Of a stretch of 64,000 nucleotides of DNA, positions 49,901 through 58,708 are shown in pieces. Each line of letters starts with the position of its first letter. Positions within the stretch are counted from its first letter, which is position 1. The position numbers and the translations under genes are program-made. The DNA is from Bacillota bacterium (lineage in GTDB: Bacteria > Bacillota > Clostridia > DSM-8532), in the NCBI GenBank assembly GCA_023415825.1, contig JAEZJF010000006.1, forward strand, positions 319,206 to 383,205. Direction: 5' to 3'. The notes beneath the pieces are model-generated. The model searched no databases, was not told the origin of the DNA, and saw only the letters and a list, made by a program, of their open reading frames with translations.

Positions 49901-50902
49901 ATGGCACCAATTATTGAAACTCAGGGACTTACCAAGATTTTTAAGATTATTGAAAAGGAGGATGGTTTAAAAGGCACCTTCAAGGCCCTTTTCAAAAGGA
50001 AAACCGTTGAAAAAACAGCCCTCTCGGACTTTAATTTCCAAGTAGAACAGGGCGAGTTTGTGGGCCTGATAGGTCCCAACGGTGCCGGTAAAACCACTCT
50101 GGTCAAGCTGCTCTGCGGTATTATTCAGCCTACCTGCGGCAGGGTGCAAGTTCTAGGCTTTACACCGGGCAAGCTAAAAGATGACTTCAAGAGGAGCTTT
50201 GCGGTGGTCATGGGCCAAAAGAGTCAGCTTTGGTGGGATCTTCCGGCGTCGGATACCTTTCTGTTGAACAAGGAAATCTACGGCATCCCGGATAGCGTTT
50301 ATCAAGAAAACATCGCCTATTTCAGTGGAATTTTTGACGTTAAGGGTCTTCTTTCAACACCGGTGCGGAATCTTTCATTAGGGGAGCGCATGAAGCTGGA
50401 GCTCATAGCCGCCCTCCTTCACAACCCAAAGGTGCTCTTTTTGGATGAACCCACCATTGGTTTGGATGCTATTGCCCAAAAACAGATTCGCCTGTTTTTG
50501 AAGGAGGTCAACGAAACCAAGGGGGTCACCATTCTCCTGACCAGCCACTATATGGAAGACATTAAACACCTCTGTAAAAGAACTGTTGTCATCAGCGGGG
50601 GTAAAAAGGTTTATGACGGGAAGCTTGATTCACTCCTTAACAGCTTTCAGGAGCAGCGAACCATTGCTGTCACCTTTGCAGCTGAATCCTTTCCTGAGCT
50701 TCAAATGGATGTGGAATGGATGGAAAGAACCCCTCTGAAGGTTGTTTTCATGGTAAAAAAGGAACTTGTAAAACCGGCTGTTCAGAGCCTGTTTAGTCAG
50801 TATGAGATCACCGACATCCGCATTGAAGAAGAGGAAATCGGCGGTGTTATTGAAAGAATCTATTCGGCAGGAGCGAGCTTATGCGAAAATATTTTGAAGT
50901 AG
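49901..50902 (+). CDS. ABC-2 transporter ATP-binding protein
   Basis: This 333-residue ATPase has Walker A GPNGAGKTTLVKLLCG near residue 60, signature NLSLGERMKLELIAALLHNP, Walker B VLFLDEPTIGLD and switch TSHYMED. It belongs to the group paired with ABC2_membrane_6 (DUF990-like) permeases, with a C-terminal extension beyond residue 250. It shares an operon with two permeases downstream and the MutS2-like gene upstream. The permease start lies 22 bp inside its end. Confidence 0.9.
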   Translation: MAPIIETQGLTKIFKIIEKEDGLKGTFKALFKRKTVEKTALSDFNFQVEQGEFVGLIGPNGAGKTTLVKLLCGIIQPTCGRVQVLGFTPGKLKDDFKRSFAVVMGQKSQLWWDLPASDTFLLNKEIYGIPDSVYQENIAYFSGIFDVKGLLSTPVRNLSLGERMKLELIAALLHNPKVLFLDEPTIGLDAIAQKQIRLFLKEVNETKGVTILLTSHYMEDIKHLCKRTVVISGGKKVYDGKLDSLLNSFQEQRTIAVTFAAESFPELQMDVEWMERTPLKVVFMVKKELVKPAVQSLFSQYEITDIRIEEEEIGGVIERIYSAGASLCENILK

Positions 50903-51675
50903 GTAAAATTAGCCTCAAAACACAGATGACTTATCGATTTGACGTATTCATAGGCAGCTTGATGCCTTTTTTCAGAGTATTCCTGGCCTACTATCTCTGG
51001 CGGACGCTTTTTAAGGGTAAAACTGAAATAGGCGGCATGACCTTTGGCATGATGCTTACCTACTATATCCTATGTGCCTTTATCCAGAGGCTTGAACAGT
51101 CCAACGGGTTGGTTTGGGAGTTTGCCGGTGAAATTCGAGAAGGTCGTTTCTCAAAGTACCTTGTAAAGCCCATCAGCCCCTTGGGCCATTTCTTGTCGGT
51201 CAGCCTTGGAAAAACTCTGTATATCCTTCTTTTTACTTTGATTACGATAGGTGTCCTTGCCCTCCTTTTCAGTAAGGAATTTGTAGCCCCCACACTCTCT
51301 TTCCAACTTGTTCTTGCTCTGCTCATTGCATTTTTGGGGCTGGTTTTCATGATTCTGCTCAATTACCTGACAGCACTTTTGGCCTTTAAGTTTAAAGATG
51401 TCACCGGATGGCATCTCTTAAAAGGAAATATTGTGGATTTCCTCTCAGGCGCACTCCTTCCTCTCTCAATTCTCCCTGGTTGGATGCAGGGCGTCATGCG
51501 GATTTTCCCATTCTACTATACCCAATACCTTCCCGCCAGTCTTTACCTGGGACTTAGAACTGAAGAAGCACTAACCGGTGTAATTATCCTAACCATTTGG
51601 AATCTGGTTTTATGGGTTCTAGCCGAAGCGACCTACAACCGATTCAGACGCTTATATGAGGGGGTGGGAGCATGA
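50881..51675 (+). CDS. ABC-2 family permease 1
   Basis: This 264-residue membrane protein has about six helices. It starts MRKYFEVGKISLKTQMTYRF and contains FAGEIREGRFSKYLVKPISP, the conserved EIREG-KPI loop of ABC2_membrane_6 permeases. It overlaps the ATPase gene and the next permease gene (ATGA), so the three are coupled and form one exporter. Confidence 0.85.
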   Translation: MRKYFEVGKISLKTQMTYRFDVFIGSLMPFFRVFLAYYLWRTLFKGKTEIGGMTFGMMLTYYILCAFIQRLEQSNGLVWEFAGEIREGRFSKYLVKPISPLGHFLSVSLGKTLYILLFTLITIGVLALLFSKEFVAPTLSFQLVLALLIAFLGLVFMILLNYLTALLAFKFKDVTGWHLLKGNIVDFLSGALLPLSILPGWMQGVMRIFPFYYTQYLPASLYLGLRTEEALTGVIILTIWNLVLWVLAEATYNRFRRLYEGVGA

Positions 51676-52481
51676 ACGCCATGCTGACCGTTAAACGATA
51701 TTTCAGAATATTTACTCAGCTTTTCAAGTTCAGGCTGTCCAATCAAATGATTTACAGAGCCAGCTTTTGGACAGTATTTTTTGTGGATATGTCCTTGTTT
51801 CTAATTCAATTGGCCGTGTTTTCGGCCCTGTTTTTAAATGTTGATAGTATTAATGGCTGGAATAAATATCAGATGATTTTCTTCGTGGGTACCTTCAACC
51901 TGGTGGATTCTACGAATATGTTTCTATGCTTTTTCGGGATTATCAGTATTCCGGGAAAAATACGGGAGGGCAAGCTGGACATCTACATGACAAAGCCCGT
52001 CAATACACTCTTTTGGGTTACATTTGAAAGCATTGATATAGGTTCATCACTTTTATTCATTCCAGCAAGTTTGATGATCGGCTACGCTACTATAAAATTG
52101 GGCATCACGTTGACCCTGGGAAAAGTGTTGGGTTATTTCCTGCTTTTAGCTCTTATGCTGCTCCTTCTTTATAGCCTGATGCTGATCTTGCGGACTTTAT
52201 CCTTTTGGTTTATAAAAACCGATGCCCTTCATGATTTAGAGGGGGAACTCATGGGTTTCAGTTTCAGAGTACCGGGTATTGTTTATACCGGCGCAGCCAA
52301 ATTCATTCTATATATACTTCTTCCCTACGCCCTTTTGGCCACAATCCCGACTCAATTCTTTACTCAAATTCTGACAGGAGGACAATGGCTTCTGGTGGTT
52401 TGTGTTACCTTGTTTTTCACCATACTGGCTCAAGTGCTCTGGCGGTTAGGGCTTAGAAACTATACCAGTGCCAGCAGCTAA
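51672..52481 (+). CDS. ABC-2 family permease 2
   Basis: This 269-residue membrane protein of about six helices is a paralogue of the preceding permease; its loop reads IPGKIREGKLDIYMTKPVNT. The two unequal permeases would form a heterodimer with the ATPase. The transported compound is unknown. Confidence 0.85.
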   Translation: MNAMLTVKRYFRIFTQLFKFRLSNQMIYRASFWTVFFVDMSLFLIQLAVFSALFLNVDSINGWNKYQMIFFVGTFNLVDSTNMFLCFFGIISIPGKIREGKLDIYMTKPVNTLFWVTFESIDIGSSLLFIPASLMIGYATIKLGITLTLGKVLGYFLLLALMLLLLYSLMLILRTLSFWFIKTDALHDLEGELMGFSFRVPGIVYTGAAKFILYILLPYALLATIPTQFFTQILTGGQWLLVVCVTLFFTILAQVLWRLGLRNYTSASS

Positions 52482-52611
52482 TCTTAATCTATCTCTAATA
52501 GAATTCTAACTTCTATTAAACTCATTTTTCCTGTATAATTAAGACATAAGGATATAATTTTTTCCTTATAGTTTGTCATGATCTCTAACATGTATAAGGA
52601 GGACGGTAAGT

Positions 52612-52923
52612 ATGAAGCATGTGATCAAAAGCAAATATGTGGCGCTTCTGATTAAATCGGTTCTGCTGGCTCTTCTTTTAGTAGCAATTGCATTCTTTCT
52701 TGGAATGGTGTTTACAAGAAACGTCATTATCCTGGGTATTATTGTTGGTGTCTTTATTCAAGTGCGAAAATATCGGCGTTCAAAGACCCATGAATATGAC
52801 GAGGTTGGATATTGGAGCGGCATTGGTCATTTCGACATCGGATTTGACAGAAATTTCTTTGAGGATGACTTCGGTGATGACTTTGACGAGTATCAGGCCC
52901 TTGGACAACGCCAGAGGCTATAA
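52612..52923 (+). CDS. Small membrane protein with acidic tail
   Basis: This 103-residue protein has two close hydrophobic segments (LLIKSVLLALLLVAIAFFLG; NVIILGIIVGVFIQV) and a strongly acidic tail (RNFFEDDFGDDFDEYQ). AAGGAGG lies before the ATG, and a TATAAT is present at 52534 but without a clear -35. Its stop overlaps that of the convergent permease gene by 6 bp. No family was recognised. Confidence 0.6.
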   Translation: MKHVIKSKYVALLIKSVLLALLLVAIAFFLGMVFTRNVIILGIIVGVFIQVRKYRRSKTHEYDEVGYWSGIGHFDIGFDRNFFEDDFGDDFDEYQALGQRQRL

Positions 52924-54048
52924 AGTAATAAGAGCAACCCCTGATAATATCAGAAGAAAAACAAGATTGAACACAGTGAATACTTTCAGATATTGGCGGG
53001 ATAGTTTAGGGTGTGCTTTTACAAAGAACTTGTATGAGATGACACTGGCCAGAGAGGCTATTAAGGTGCCCATCCCCCCTACATTAACCCCCAAAAGCAA
53101 GTCCTTGTAATTCTCTGTGAAGCCTGATAACAGAACAGCTGCAGGAACATTACTGATGATTTGGCTGGTTAATACCGAAACAATAAACTCGCTTTTTGAT
53201 AACAGCTCTGATAGAAAATTGGCTACTGCAGGCAGATTGGACATGTTCCCGACAAAAATAAAAAAACCTATAAAAGTAAAGAGAAGCGAATAGTCAACCT
53301 CACGAAACAAGTGCTTGTCAATCAGAAAAATACAGAGTATCAGAATTCCGGTAACCCAAAGAATAGGTAATACATTGAACACGGCCAGGACTGAAATGAC
53401 GAATAGCAGTGTATAAGCCACAAGATGCTTCTTTTCTATATCTCCATTTGGCATTTCACGATTACTATCAATATTTTTCTGCTCTATCAAAAAAGTTGAA
53501 AGAGCCAATAAAAGCCCTCCTACTACTACGACAGGTAATAGCAGAAAGATAAATTCGCCTAATCCAAGGTTATATTGTGAAAACAGATAGAGATTCTGCG
53601 GGTTTCCCACAGGTGTAAGGCTGCTTCCTATATTAGCTGCAATGGTTTGCAGGACAATCAGCAGAATTGCATAATCATTTTCATTTATTTTATCAAGCAC
53701 AATGAGAGTAAAGGGAACTAGGGTTATAAGCGCAACATCATTGGTCATGAACATGGCTAAAATATAGGTTAATAAAATAATTCCCAGGGAGAGCTGCCTC
53801 AAATTGCCGCTCTTTTTTGCTACAATGGCAGCCACGACCTCGAAGGCCTGTATTTTCTTAAGACCGACCATAACGACCATAAGACAGAACAGACACAGGA
53901 GTACTTTATAGTCAATGTACGAAAAATAGGCGTATGTAGGCGGTACAAAAAATGCCGATGCCAGGGCAGCAATAAGGGCTATCACCAGAACAGCCTCAGA
54001 TTTAATAAGGTTCACCCATTTATTCAGATAGACTCTTTCGTTTTCCAT
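52918..54048 (-). CDS. ArsB/NhaD-type (CitMHS/IT superfamily) permease
   Basis: This 376-residue protein has about ten helices, with the motifs MTNDVALITLVPFTLIVLDK, NIGSSLTPVGNPQNLYLFSQ and QIISNVPAAVLLSGFTENY. These are typical of the ion-transporter superfamily that includes ArsB and NhaD antiporters and citrate permeases (SLC13). It probably exchanges or exports an anion. It is a lone gene between an operon running towards it and the ribosomal protein operon, from which a terminator separates it. Confidence 0.8.
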   Translation of the reverse strand: MENERVYLNKWVNLIKSEAVLVIALIAALASAFFVPPTYAYFSYIDYKVLLCLFCLMVVMVGLKKIQAFEVVAAIVAKKSGNLRQLSLGIILLTYILAMFMTNDVALITLVPFTLIVLDKINENDYAILLIVLQTIAANIGSSLTPVGNPQNLYLFSQYNLGLGEFIFLLLPVVVVGGLLLALSTFLIEQKNIDSNREMPNGDIEKKHLVAYTLLFVISVLAVFNVLPILWVTGILILCIFLIDKHLFREVDYSLLFTFIGFFIFVGNMSNLPAVANFLSELLSKSEFIVSVLTSQIISNVPAAVLLSGFTENYKDLLLGVNVGGMGTLIASLASVISYKFFVKAHPKLSRQYLKVFTVFNLVFLLILSGVALITL

Positions 54049-54100
54049 AACATGACCTTTCGTGAGAGCTTAACAACGAGCCTTCCCTTGCTTACTGCTT

Positions 54101-54129
54101 AAAAAAAGAGAGCCAATTGGCTCTCTTTT
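54101..54129. terminator. Terminator of the rplJL operon (bidirectional)
   Basis: GAGAGCC-aatt-GGCTCTC flanked by seven A on one side and TTTT on the other. It ends transcription after rplL on the minus strand. Confidence 0.9.
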
Positions 54130-54147
54130 CATACGGCTATGCAAAAA

Positions 54148-54540
54148 TTACTTAATTTCAACAGTTGCGCCGACTTCCTTGAACTTAGCAGCAATAGCAT
54201 TTGCATCGTCCTTGGAAAGACCTTCCTTGATGGTGCTAGGAACGTTTTCTGTAACGTCCTTTGCTTCCTTAAGGCCAAGAGCTGTGATTTCACGTACAAC
54301 CTTGATAACCTTAATCTTCTCAGCGCCGGCTTCCTTAAGAATAACGGTGAACTCGGTCTGCTCTTCAGCGGGAGCTGCGGCTGCAGCAGAGGCAGGACCA
54401 GCAGCAACAGCTACAGGAGCTGCGGATACGCCAAATTCTTCTTCAATAGCCTTTACAAGATCCTTGAGCTCAAGGATAGATAAAGTTTTGATTTCTTCAA
54501 TAAACTTTGTGATCTTTTCACTCATTTCAATATCCTCCAT
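54148..54540 (-). CDS. rplL: Ribosomal protein L7/L12
   Basis: This 130-residue stalk protein has an N-terminal dimer domain (SEKITKFIEEIKTLSILELK), an Ala/Gly-rich hinge (residues ~42-58) and a C-terminal factor-binding domain (EKIKVIKVVREITALGLKEA, then KDVTENVPSTIKEG). It binds translation factors as part of the L10-(L12)n stalk. It is the last gene of the operon, 41 bp after rplJ. Confidence 0.97.
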   Translation of the reverse strand: MEDIEMSEKITKFIEEIKTLSILELKDLVKAIEEEFGVSAAPVAVAAGPASAAAAAPAEEQTEFTVILKEAGAEKIKVIKVVREITALGLKEAKDVTENVPSTIKEGLSKDDANAIAAKFKEVGATVEIK

Positions 54541-54581
54541 TACTTTTTCATTTCTTCAAAATAGTTACTATACCATTTGGA

Positions 54582-55085
54582 TTAAGCGTTTTGCTCCTGC
54601 TTTTCAACAATAGCATTAAGCGCAGCAGCAAGACCATAGAGCGGGCTCTGGAGACTTCCAATGAACTTTGCAAGAAGTTCCTCTCTGGAAGGAGTAGAAG
54701 CCAGTTCCTTAACACCGTTTTCGTCGATGATGTTGCCTTCTACCATACCACCCTTGATCTCAAGCTTCTCAAAGTCCTTAGCGTACTTCGAGAGAACCTT
54801 GGAAGGGGCTACAGGGTCGGTTGTACTGATAGCGATTGCAGTAGGACCTTTAAGATACTTTTCAAGTCCTTCTAAAGCGCTGTTTTTTGAAGCAAAATCG
54901 ATGATGGTATTCTTCATGACCTTATACTCAACATTTGCTTCACGTAATGCTTTTCTCAGACGAGTGTCCTGCTCAACGGTAAGGCCTCTGTAGTCAGCAA
55001 GAACTACGGATTTAGCCTCTTTTAATTTCTGAGCAAGCTCCTCAACCTTAACCTTCTTTTCAAGAAGAAGTTTTTCACTAGGCAT
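54582..55085 (-). CDS. rplJ: Ribosomal protein L10
   Basis: This 167-residue stalk base protein starts PSEKLLLEKKVKVEELAQKL after Met and has the VVLADYRGLTVEQDTRLRKA and KNTIIDFASKN motifs and a C-terminal helix that carries L7/L12 dimers. It is preceded by the L10 leader, the site of autoregulation. Confidence 0.97.
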   Translation of the reverse strand: MPSEKLLLEKKVKVEELAQKLKEAKSVVLADYRGLTVEQDTRLRKALREANVEYKVMKNTIIDFASKNSALEGLEKYLKGPTAIAISTTDPVAPSKVLSKYAKDFEKLEIKGGMVEGNIIDENGVKELASTPSREELLAKFIGSLQSPLYGLAAALNAIVEKQEQNA

Positions 55086-55280
55086 TTATTGCACCTCCTT
55101 AAAGTGTAATTGTGAAATTCTACAACAAAAAACCCTTACATAATCTGACCATAGACTATGAAAGGGTTTATTACCATTTCAACGAATACCTCGGCAGGAT
55201 GGTTTACGTTATATCTGTTCAATCAGATTCCTGCTGTCTACAGTCAGTATTCAATTAATACAGCGCTATTTTACACGACT
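55086..55280 (-). ncRNA. Ribosomal protein L10 leader (rplJ-rplL attenuator)
   Basis: The region before rplJ on the minus strand contains the CCTGCCGAGG motif (complement at 55189-55198), which is typical of the L10 leader, opposite GCAGG in a branched structure. A hairpin AAACCCTT/AAGGGTTTTTTG (55126-55170) before the ribosome binding site is the terminator. L10 or the L10-L12 complex binding to this RNA is known to adjust rplJL expression. Confidence 0.85.
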
Positions 55281-55288
55281 AAATAGGA

Positions 55289-55984
55289 TTAGTCAAGCAC
55301 TTTCTGTTGATTAACCTTGATACCAGGTCCCATAGTTGAAGTCACGGTAACACTCTTCAGATACTGGCCTTTTGCAGCCGAAGGCTTTGCCTTGATAACG
55401 GCATCCAAAAGAGTATGGAAGTTGTCACGAAGCTTCTCGGTTCCGAAGGAAACCTTACCGATTGGGCAGTGGATAATGTTTGTCTTATCCAGACGGTACT
55501 CGATCTTACCGGCCTTAATCTCGGCAATAGCCTTCGCAATATCCATGGTAACTGTTCCGGCCTTGGGGTTAGGCATAAGTCCCTTAGGACCTAAAACACG
55601 GCCCAAACGACCAACAACACCCATCATGTCAGGGGTTGCAACCACAACATCAAATTCGAACCAGTTATCCTTCTGAATTCTGGTAACAAGATCCTCGGCA
55701 CCTACATAATCTGCGCCGTTTTGTTCAGCTTCAGTTGCTTTTTCACCCTTAGCAAAAACAAGAACGCGAACAGTTTTACCAGTACCATGCGGCAGAACAA
55801 CCGCACCTCTTACCTGCTGGTCAGCGTGACGAGAGTCAACACCGAGCTTGATGTGTGCTTCGACAGTTTCATCAAACTTTGCAGGGGCTGTCTTCTGAAC
55901 CAAATCCATAGCTTCCGTTGGTTCGTACAATCTTGTTCTATCAACAAGCTTGAGGCTTTCAAGATACTTCTTGCCTCTCTTCAT
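55289..55984 (-). CDS. rplA: Ribosomal protein L1
   Basis: This 231-residue protein starts KRGKKYLESLKLVDRTRLYE after Met and has the RNA-binding motif AVVLPHGTGKTVRVLVFAKG and GVVGRLGRVLGPKGLMPNPK. It forms the L1 stalk and usually acts as translational repressor of the L11-L1 pair. A 135-bp gap to rplK holds a near-palindrome (GAAACATGACAATGTTTC and a related copy), possibly a message hairpin. Confidence 0.97.
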   Translation of the reverse strand: MKRGKKYLESLKLVDRTRLYEPTEAMDLVQKTAPAKFDETVEAHIKLGVDSRHADQQVRGAVVLPHGTGKTVRVLVFAKGEKATEAEQNGADYVGAEDLVTRIQKDNWFEFDVVVATPDMMGVVGRLGRVLGPKGLMPNPKAGTVTMDIAKAIAEIKAGKIEYRLDKTNIIHCPIGKVSFGTEKLRDNFHTLLDAVIKAKPSAAKGQYLKSVTVTSTMGPGIKVNQQKVLD

Positions 55985-56119
55985 TTCATTTCACTCCTTT
56001 TGTGGTAAATAGTAGCGGGAAATCTCCCTCCCACATATCGGGGCCTTGAAACTCAGAAACATGTCAATGTTCCATTCGTTTCTGATACATCGAAACATTG
56101 TCATGTTTCAATCGTATCT

Positions 56120-56545
56120 TTAGTCAACAACTACAACGCCCATGCTTCTTGCAGTACCGGCTATCATACTCATAGCGGTTTCGATGCAGCTGGCATTAAG
56201 GTCAGGCATCTTCAACTCTGCAATCTTTCTTACGTCTTCCTTGGAAATCTTTGCCACCTTGTCCTTCTGAGGAACTGCAGATCCGCTTTCGATCTTGCAA
56301 GCCTTCTTAATGAGAACGGCAGCGGGCGGAGTCTTTGTGATAAACGTAAATGAACGGTCGCTGTATACCGTAATAACGACCGGAATAACCAACCCAACAT
56401 CCTTCGCGGTTCTTTCATTGAACTCCTTACAGAATCCCATGATGTTAACGCCATGCTGGCCAAGGGCTGGTCCAACCGGTGGTGCAGGAGTTGCCTTACC
56501 TGCATTGAGCTGTAATTTTACATAGCCCGCAACTTTCTTTGCCAT
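56120..56545 (-). CDS. rplK: Ribosomal protein L11
   Basis: This 141-residue protein has the N-terminal VKLQLNAGKATPAPPVGPAL signature, followed by GQHGVNIMGFCKEFNERT, and an RNA-binding C-terminal domain. It organises the GTPase-associated centre. It follows nusG after 77 bp. Confidence 0.97.
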   Translation of the reverse strand: MAKKVAGYVKLQLNAGKATPAPPVGPALGQHGVNIMGFCKEFNERTAKDVGLVIPVVITVYSDRSFTFITKTPPAAVLIKKACKIESGSAVPQKDKVAKISKEDVRKIAELKMPDLNASCIETAMSMIAGTARSMGVVVVD

Positions 56546-56622
56546 TATAGTCCACCTCCCAGTTTTCTTGCCCGAATAAAATCAGGCCCTTTATTCAATA
56601 ACACAAGGTTATAGAATCAATA

Positions 56623-57141
56623 CTAAAGTTTTTGAATTTGAATAAAATCGAGTTCGACAGGAGTCTCTCTTCCAAACATGGAAACCATAACCCGAACCTT
56701 TTTCTTATCGATGCTGATTTCTTCAACAGTACCGATGAAGCTTTCCAGTGGTCCTTCAATGACGCGGACACTATCGCCCACCTCATAATCAACAACCGTC
56801 TCGAACTGCTCAACGCCCATCATCCGCACTTCATCCTCGGACAATGGCACAGGCTTGGACCCTGGTCCGACAAACCCTGTAACGCCACGGGTATTACGCA
56901 CTACATACCAAGAGTCATCAGACATGATCATCTTGACCAGTACATAGCCCGGAAACACCTTTTTAAGCGTCGCCTTTTTCTTGCCGTCTTTTATCTCGAT
57001 CTGTTCTTCCATAGGAACAACCACATCAATGATAAAGTCTTGCATTTTTCTGTTTTCAACAATCTTTTCGATGTTGGCCTTCACCTTATTCTCATAACCG
57101 GAATAAGTATGAACCACGTACCATCTTGCTTCCTCTGTCAT
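56623..57141 (-). CDS. nusG: Transcription elongation factor NusG
   Basis: This 172-residue factor has an NGN domain (RWYVVHTYSGYENKVKANIE) and a C-terminal KOW domain (GDSVRVIEGPLESFIGTVEE). The frame is open to 57246, but ATG 57141 (MTEEARWYVV) gives the normal NusG N terminus. It binds RNA polymerase and ribosome or Rho. It lies between secE and rplK. Confidence 0.97.
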   Translation of the reverse strand: MTEEARWYVVHTYSGYENKVKANIEKIVENRKMQDFIIDVVVPMEEQIEIKDGKKKATLKKVFPGYVLVKMIMSDDSWYVVRNTRGVTGFVGPGSKPVPLSEDEVRMMGVEQFETVVDYEVGDSVRVIEGPLESFIGTVEEISIDKKKVRVMVSMFGRETPVELDFIQIQKL

Positions 57142-57187
57142 ACTTTTCGAGCGGAGACTTAAGCTCCAGCCCTCCCTTCGCTTCCTC

Positions 57188-57397
57188 TTACTGTCCGAAG
57201 ACAGCTTTGAAGATAAGACCAAGCCCGGCATCTGCAACCCAAACAACTACTCCGATAAACAGGCAAGCCGCAAACACGATCAGGGTGTTGTTAATCAGCT
57301 GCTGTTTTGTGGGCCAGATTACCTTCTTCATTTCCATACGGATTTCCTTAAAAAATCGACCCGTACGTTGGCTGAATTTTTCTTTCTGTTCAGTCAT
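57188..57397 (-). CDS. secE: Preprotein translocase subunit SecE
   Basis: This 69-residue single-helix subunit has FFKEIRMEMKKVIWPTKQQL and a C-terminal transmembrane segment. ATG 57397 has GGGAG nine bases upstream; the TTG at 57406 is too near the site. It stabilises SecY in the membrane and sits in the canonical rpmG-secE-nusG order. Confidence 0.95.
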   Translation of the reverse strand: MTEQKEKFSQRTGRFFKEIRMEMKKVIWPTKQQLINNTLIVFAACLFIGVVVWVADAGLGLIFKAVFGQ

Positions 57398-57417
57398 CGA
57401 AAACAACTCCCAATCAA

Positions 57418-57567
57418 TTATTTGGTTTCCTTATGGGCTGTGTGCTTACGGCAGAATCTGCAGTACTTGTTCATTTCAAGCCTGTCGGGATCATTTTTTT
57501 TATTCTTCAGGGTATCATAGTTTCTCTGCTTGCATTCTGTACAAGCCATGGTGATTCTTGTTCTCAT
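57418..57567 (-). CDS. rpmG: Ribosomal protein L33
   Basis: This 49-residue protein was read directly: RTRITMACTECKQRNYDTLK after Met, then a second CxxC in YCRFCRKHTAH, so it is the zinc-binding (C+) form. ATG 57567 follows AGGAG. It is the first gene of the operon driven by the promoter at 57636-57665. Confidence 0.95.
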   Translation of the reverse strand: MRTRITMACTECKQRNYDTLKNKKNDPDRLEMNKYCRFCRKHTAHKETK

Positions 57568-57635
57568 TTGGAACACTCCTATGCTATAAACTCAATATTT
57601 TTTGCATAAAAAAAAACGCTCGCAAAGCAATAAAA

Positions 57636-57665
57636 ATCATACCATACATGGGGTTTTAAAGTCAA
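57636..57665 (-). promoter_or_regulatory. Promoter of the rpmG-secE-nusG-rpl operon
   Basis: On the minus strand TTGACT (57660-57665) and TATGAT (57636-57641) are separated by 18 bp. The start of rpmG follows about 60 nt after the expected transcription start. Confidence 0.75.
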
Positions 57666-57710
57666 GCTTTGCATAAAAATTTCTTGTTTTTATTTGTTAT
57701 ATTTCTATTA

Positions 57711-57749
57711 AGTACAGTAAAGAATCTTCTTTGGATTCTTTACTGCACT
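57711..57749 (-). terminator. Stem-loop after secF
   Basis: AGTNCAGTAAAGAATC pairs with GATTCTTTACTGNACT (16 bp, one mismatch) around a 7-nt loop, 12 bp after the secF stop. There is no strong T-run. Confidence 0.6.
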
Positions 57750-57760
57750 TAAAAAGTGAT

Positions 57761-58708
57761 TTAAGCCTTTTTTACTACAACTCTTTGCTTTCTCTCTTTC
57801 CATATCAGCCATAGCGGAGATGCTATAAATATGGTTGAGTACACACCGGTTATAATACCAATCAGGAGTGAAAAGCTAAAGTCCACCAAAGAACCGATAT
57901 TGTTAACTGCAGAATAAATATACAAAACAGAAACACAGACAAGGGTGGTCATCATGGTATTAAGGGTTCGGGATAATGATTGATGAATACTGACATTGAC
58001 GATGCTTCCCAAATCCGACTTTTTCATAAGCCCGGTATTTTCTCGGATTCTGTCGTAAATAATGACGGTATCATTCATAGAATAGCCAATAATAGTAAGC
58101 ACAGAAGCAACAAAGATATCATTCAGGGGAAGCTTTAACGAAATGTACACTCCGAACATAACGCCAACATCATGGAATAACGCTATGATTGCACATACTG
58201 CTGCAGGGAATCCACTTAAAACGCTAAATCTCCAGGCTACATAAAATAGAATGAGGGTGGATGAAATAATAACTGCAAGTATACTCTTTTCAAGAGCCTG
58301 TCGGCCGATTGTGGGTGTAATACTCACATTTTCATTTTTATTGCTTTCTAACTTCACATCAAAATTTTGGGCGAGTATCTCCTTTACCTTATCCTCTTCA
58401 TCACGGGTTAGGGGTTCATTTCCCGCAATATCCAGTCTCAGCATTTTTGTTGAGGCTTGACCGGCTTCTGCGCTATAAGTCTCCATAATGCTTGCTGCAA
58501 CCTCTTTCCCAATGGCTTGCTCAACAATCTCGCCGGCCTTATTGGGATCCGCCTCGCCCACCACTTCGATCATCATACGGGTTCCACCCTTAAAATTGAT
58601 ATCAAGGGTCACACCGTTTATGACCAGCATAATGGCAAAGAACACAAATAACGCTATGCTGAACATGAAAGCATACTTCTTGTTTTTTACAAAATCATAC
58701 TGCCTCAT
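57761..58708 (-). CDS. secF: Protein translocase subunit SecF
   Basis: This 315-residue membrane protein starts MRQYDFVKNKKYAFMFSIAL and has the first periplasmic domain (NFKGGTRMMIEVVG) and the family motif YSMNDTVIIYDRIRENTGLM. With SecD it uses the proton or sodium gradient to pull proteins through SecYEG. ATG 58708, with GGAGGG, lies inside the end of secD (14-nt overlap); the frame to 58723 has no site. Confidence 0.95.
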   Translation of the reverse strand: MRQYDFVKNKKYAFMFSIALFVFFAIMLVINGVTLDINFKGGTRMMIEVVGEADPNKAGEIVEQAIGKEVAASIMETYSAEAGQASTKMLRLDIAGNEPLTRDEEDKVKEILAQNFDVKLESNKNENVSITPTIGRQALEKSILAVIISSTLILFYVAWRFSVLSGFPAAVCAIIALFHDVGVMFGVYISLKLPLNDIFVASVLTIIGYSMNDTVIIYDRIRENTGLMKKSDLGSIVNVSIHQSLSRTLNTMMTTLVCVSVLYIYSAVNNIGSLVDFSFSLLIGIITGVYSTIFIASPLWLIWKERKQRVVVKKA

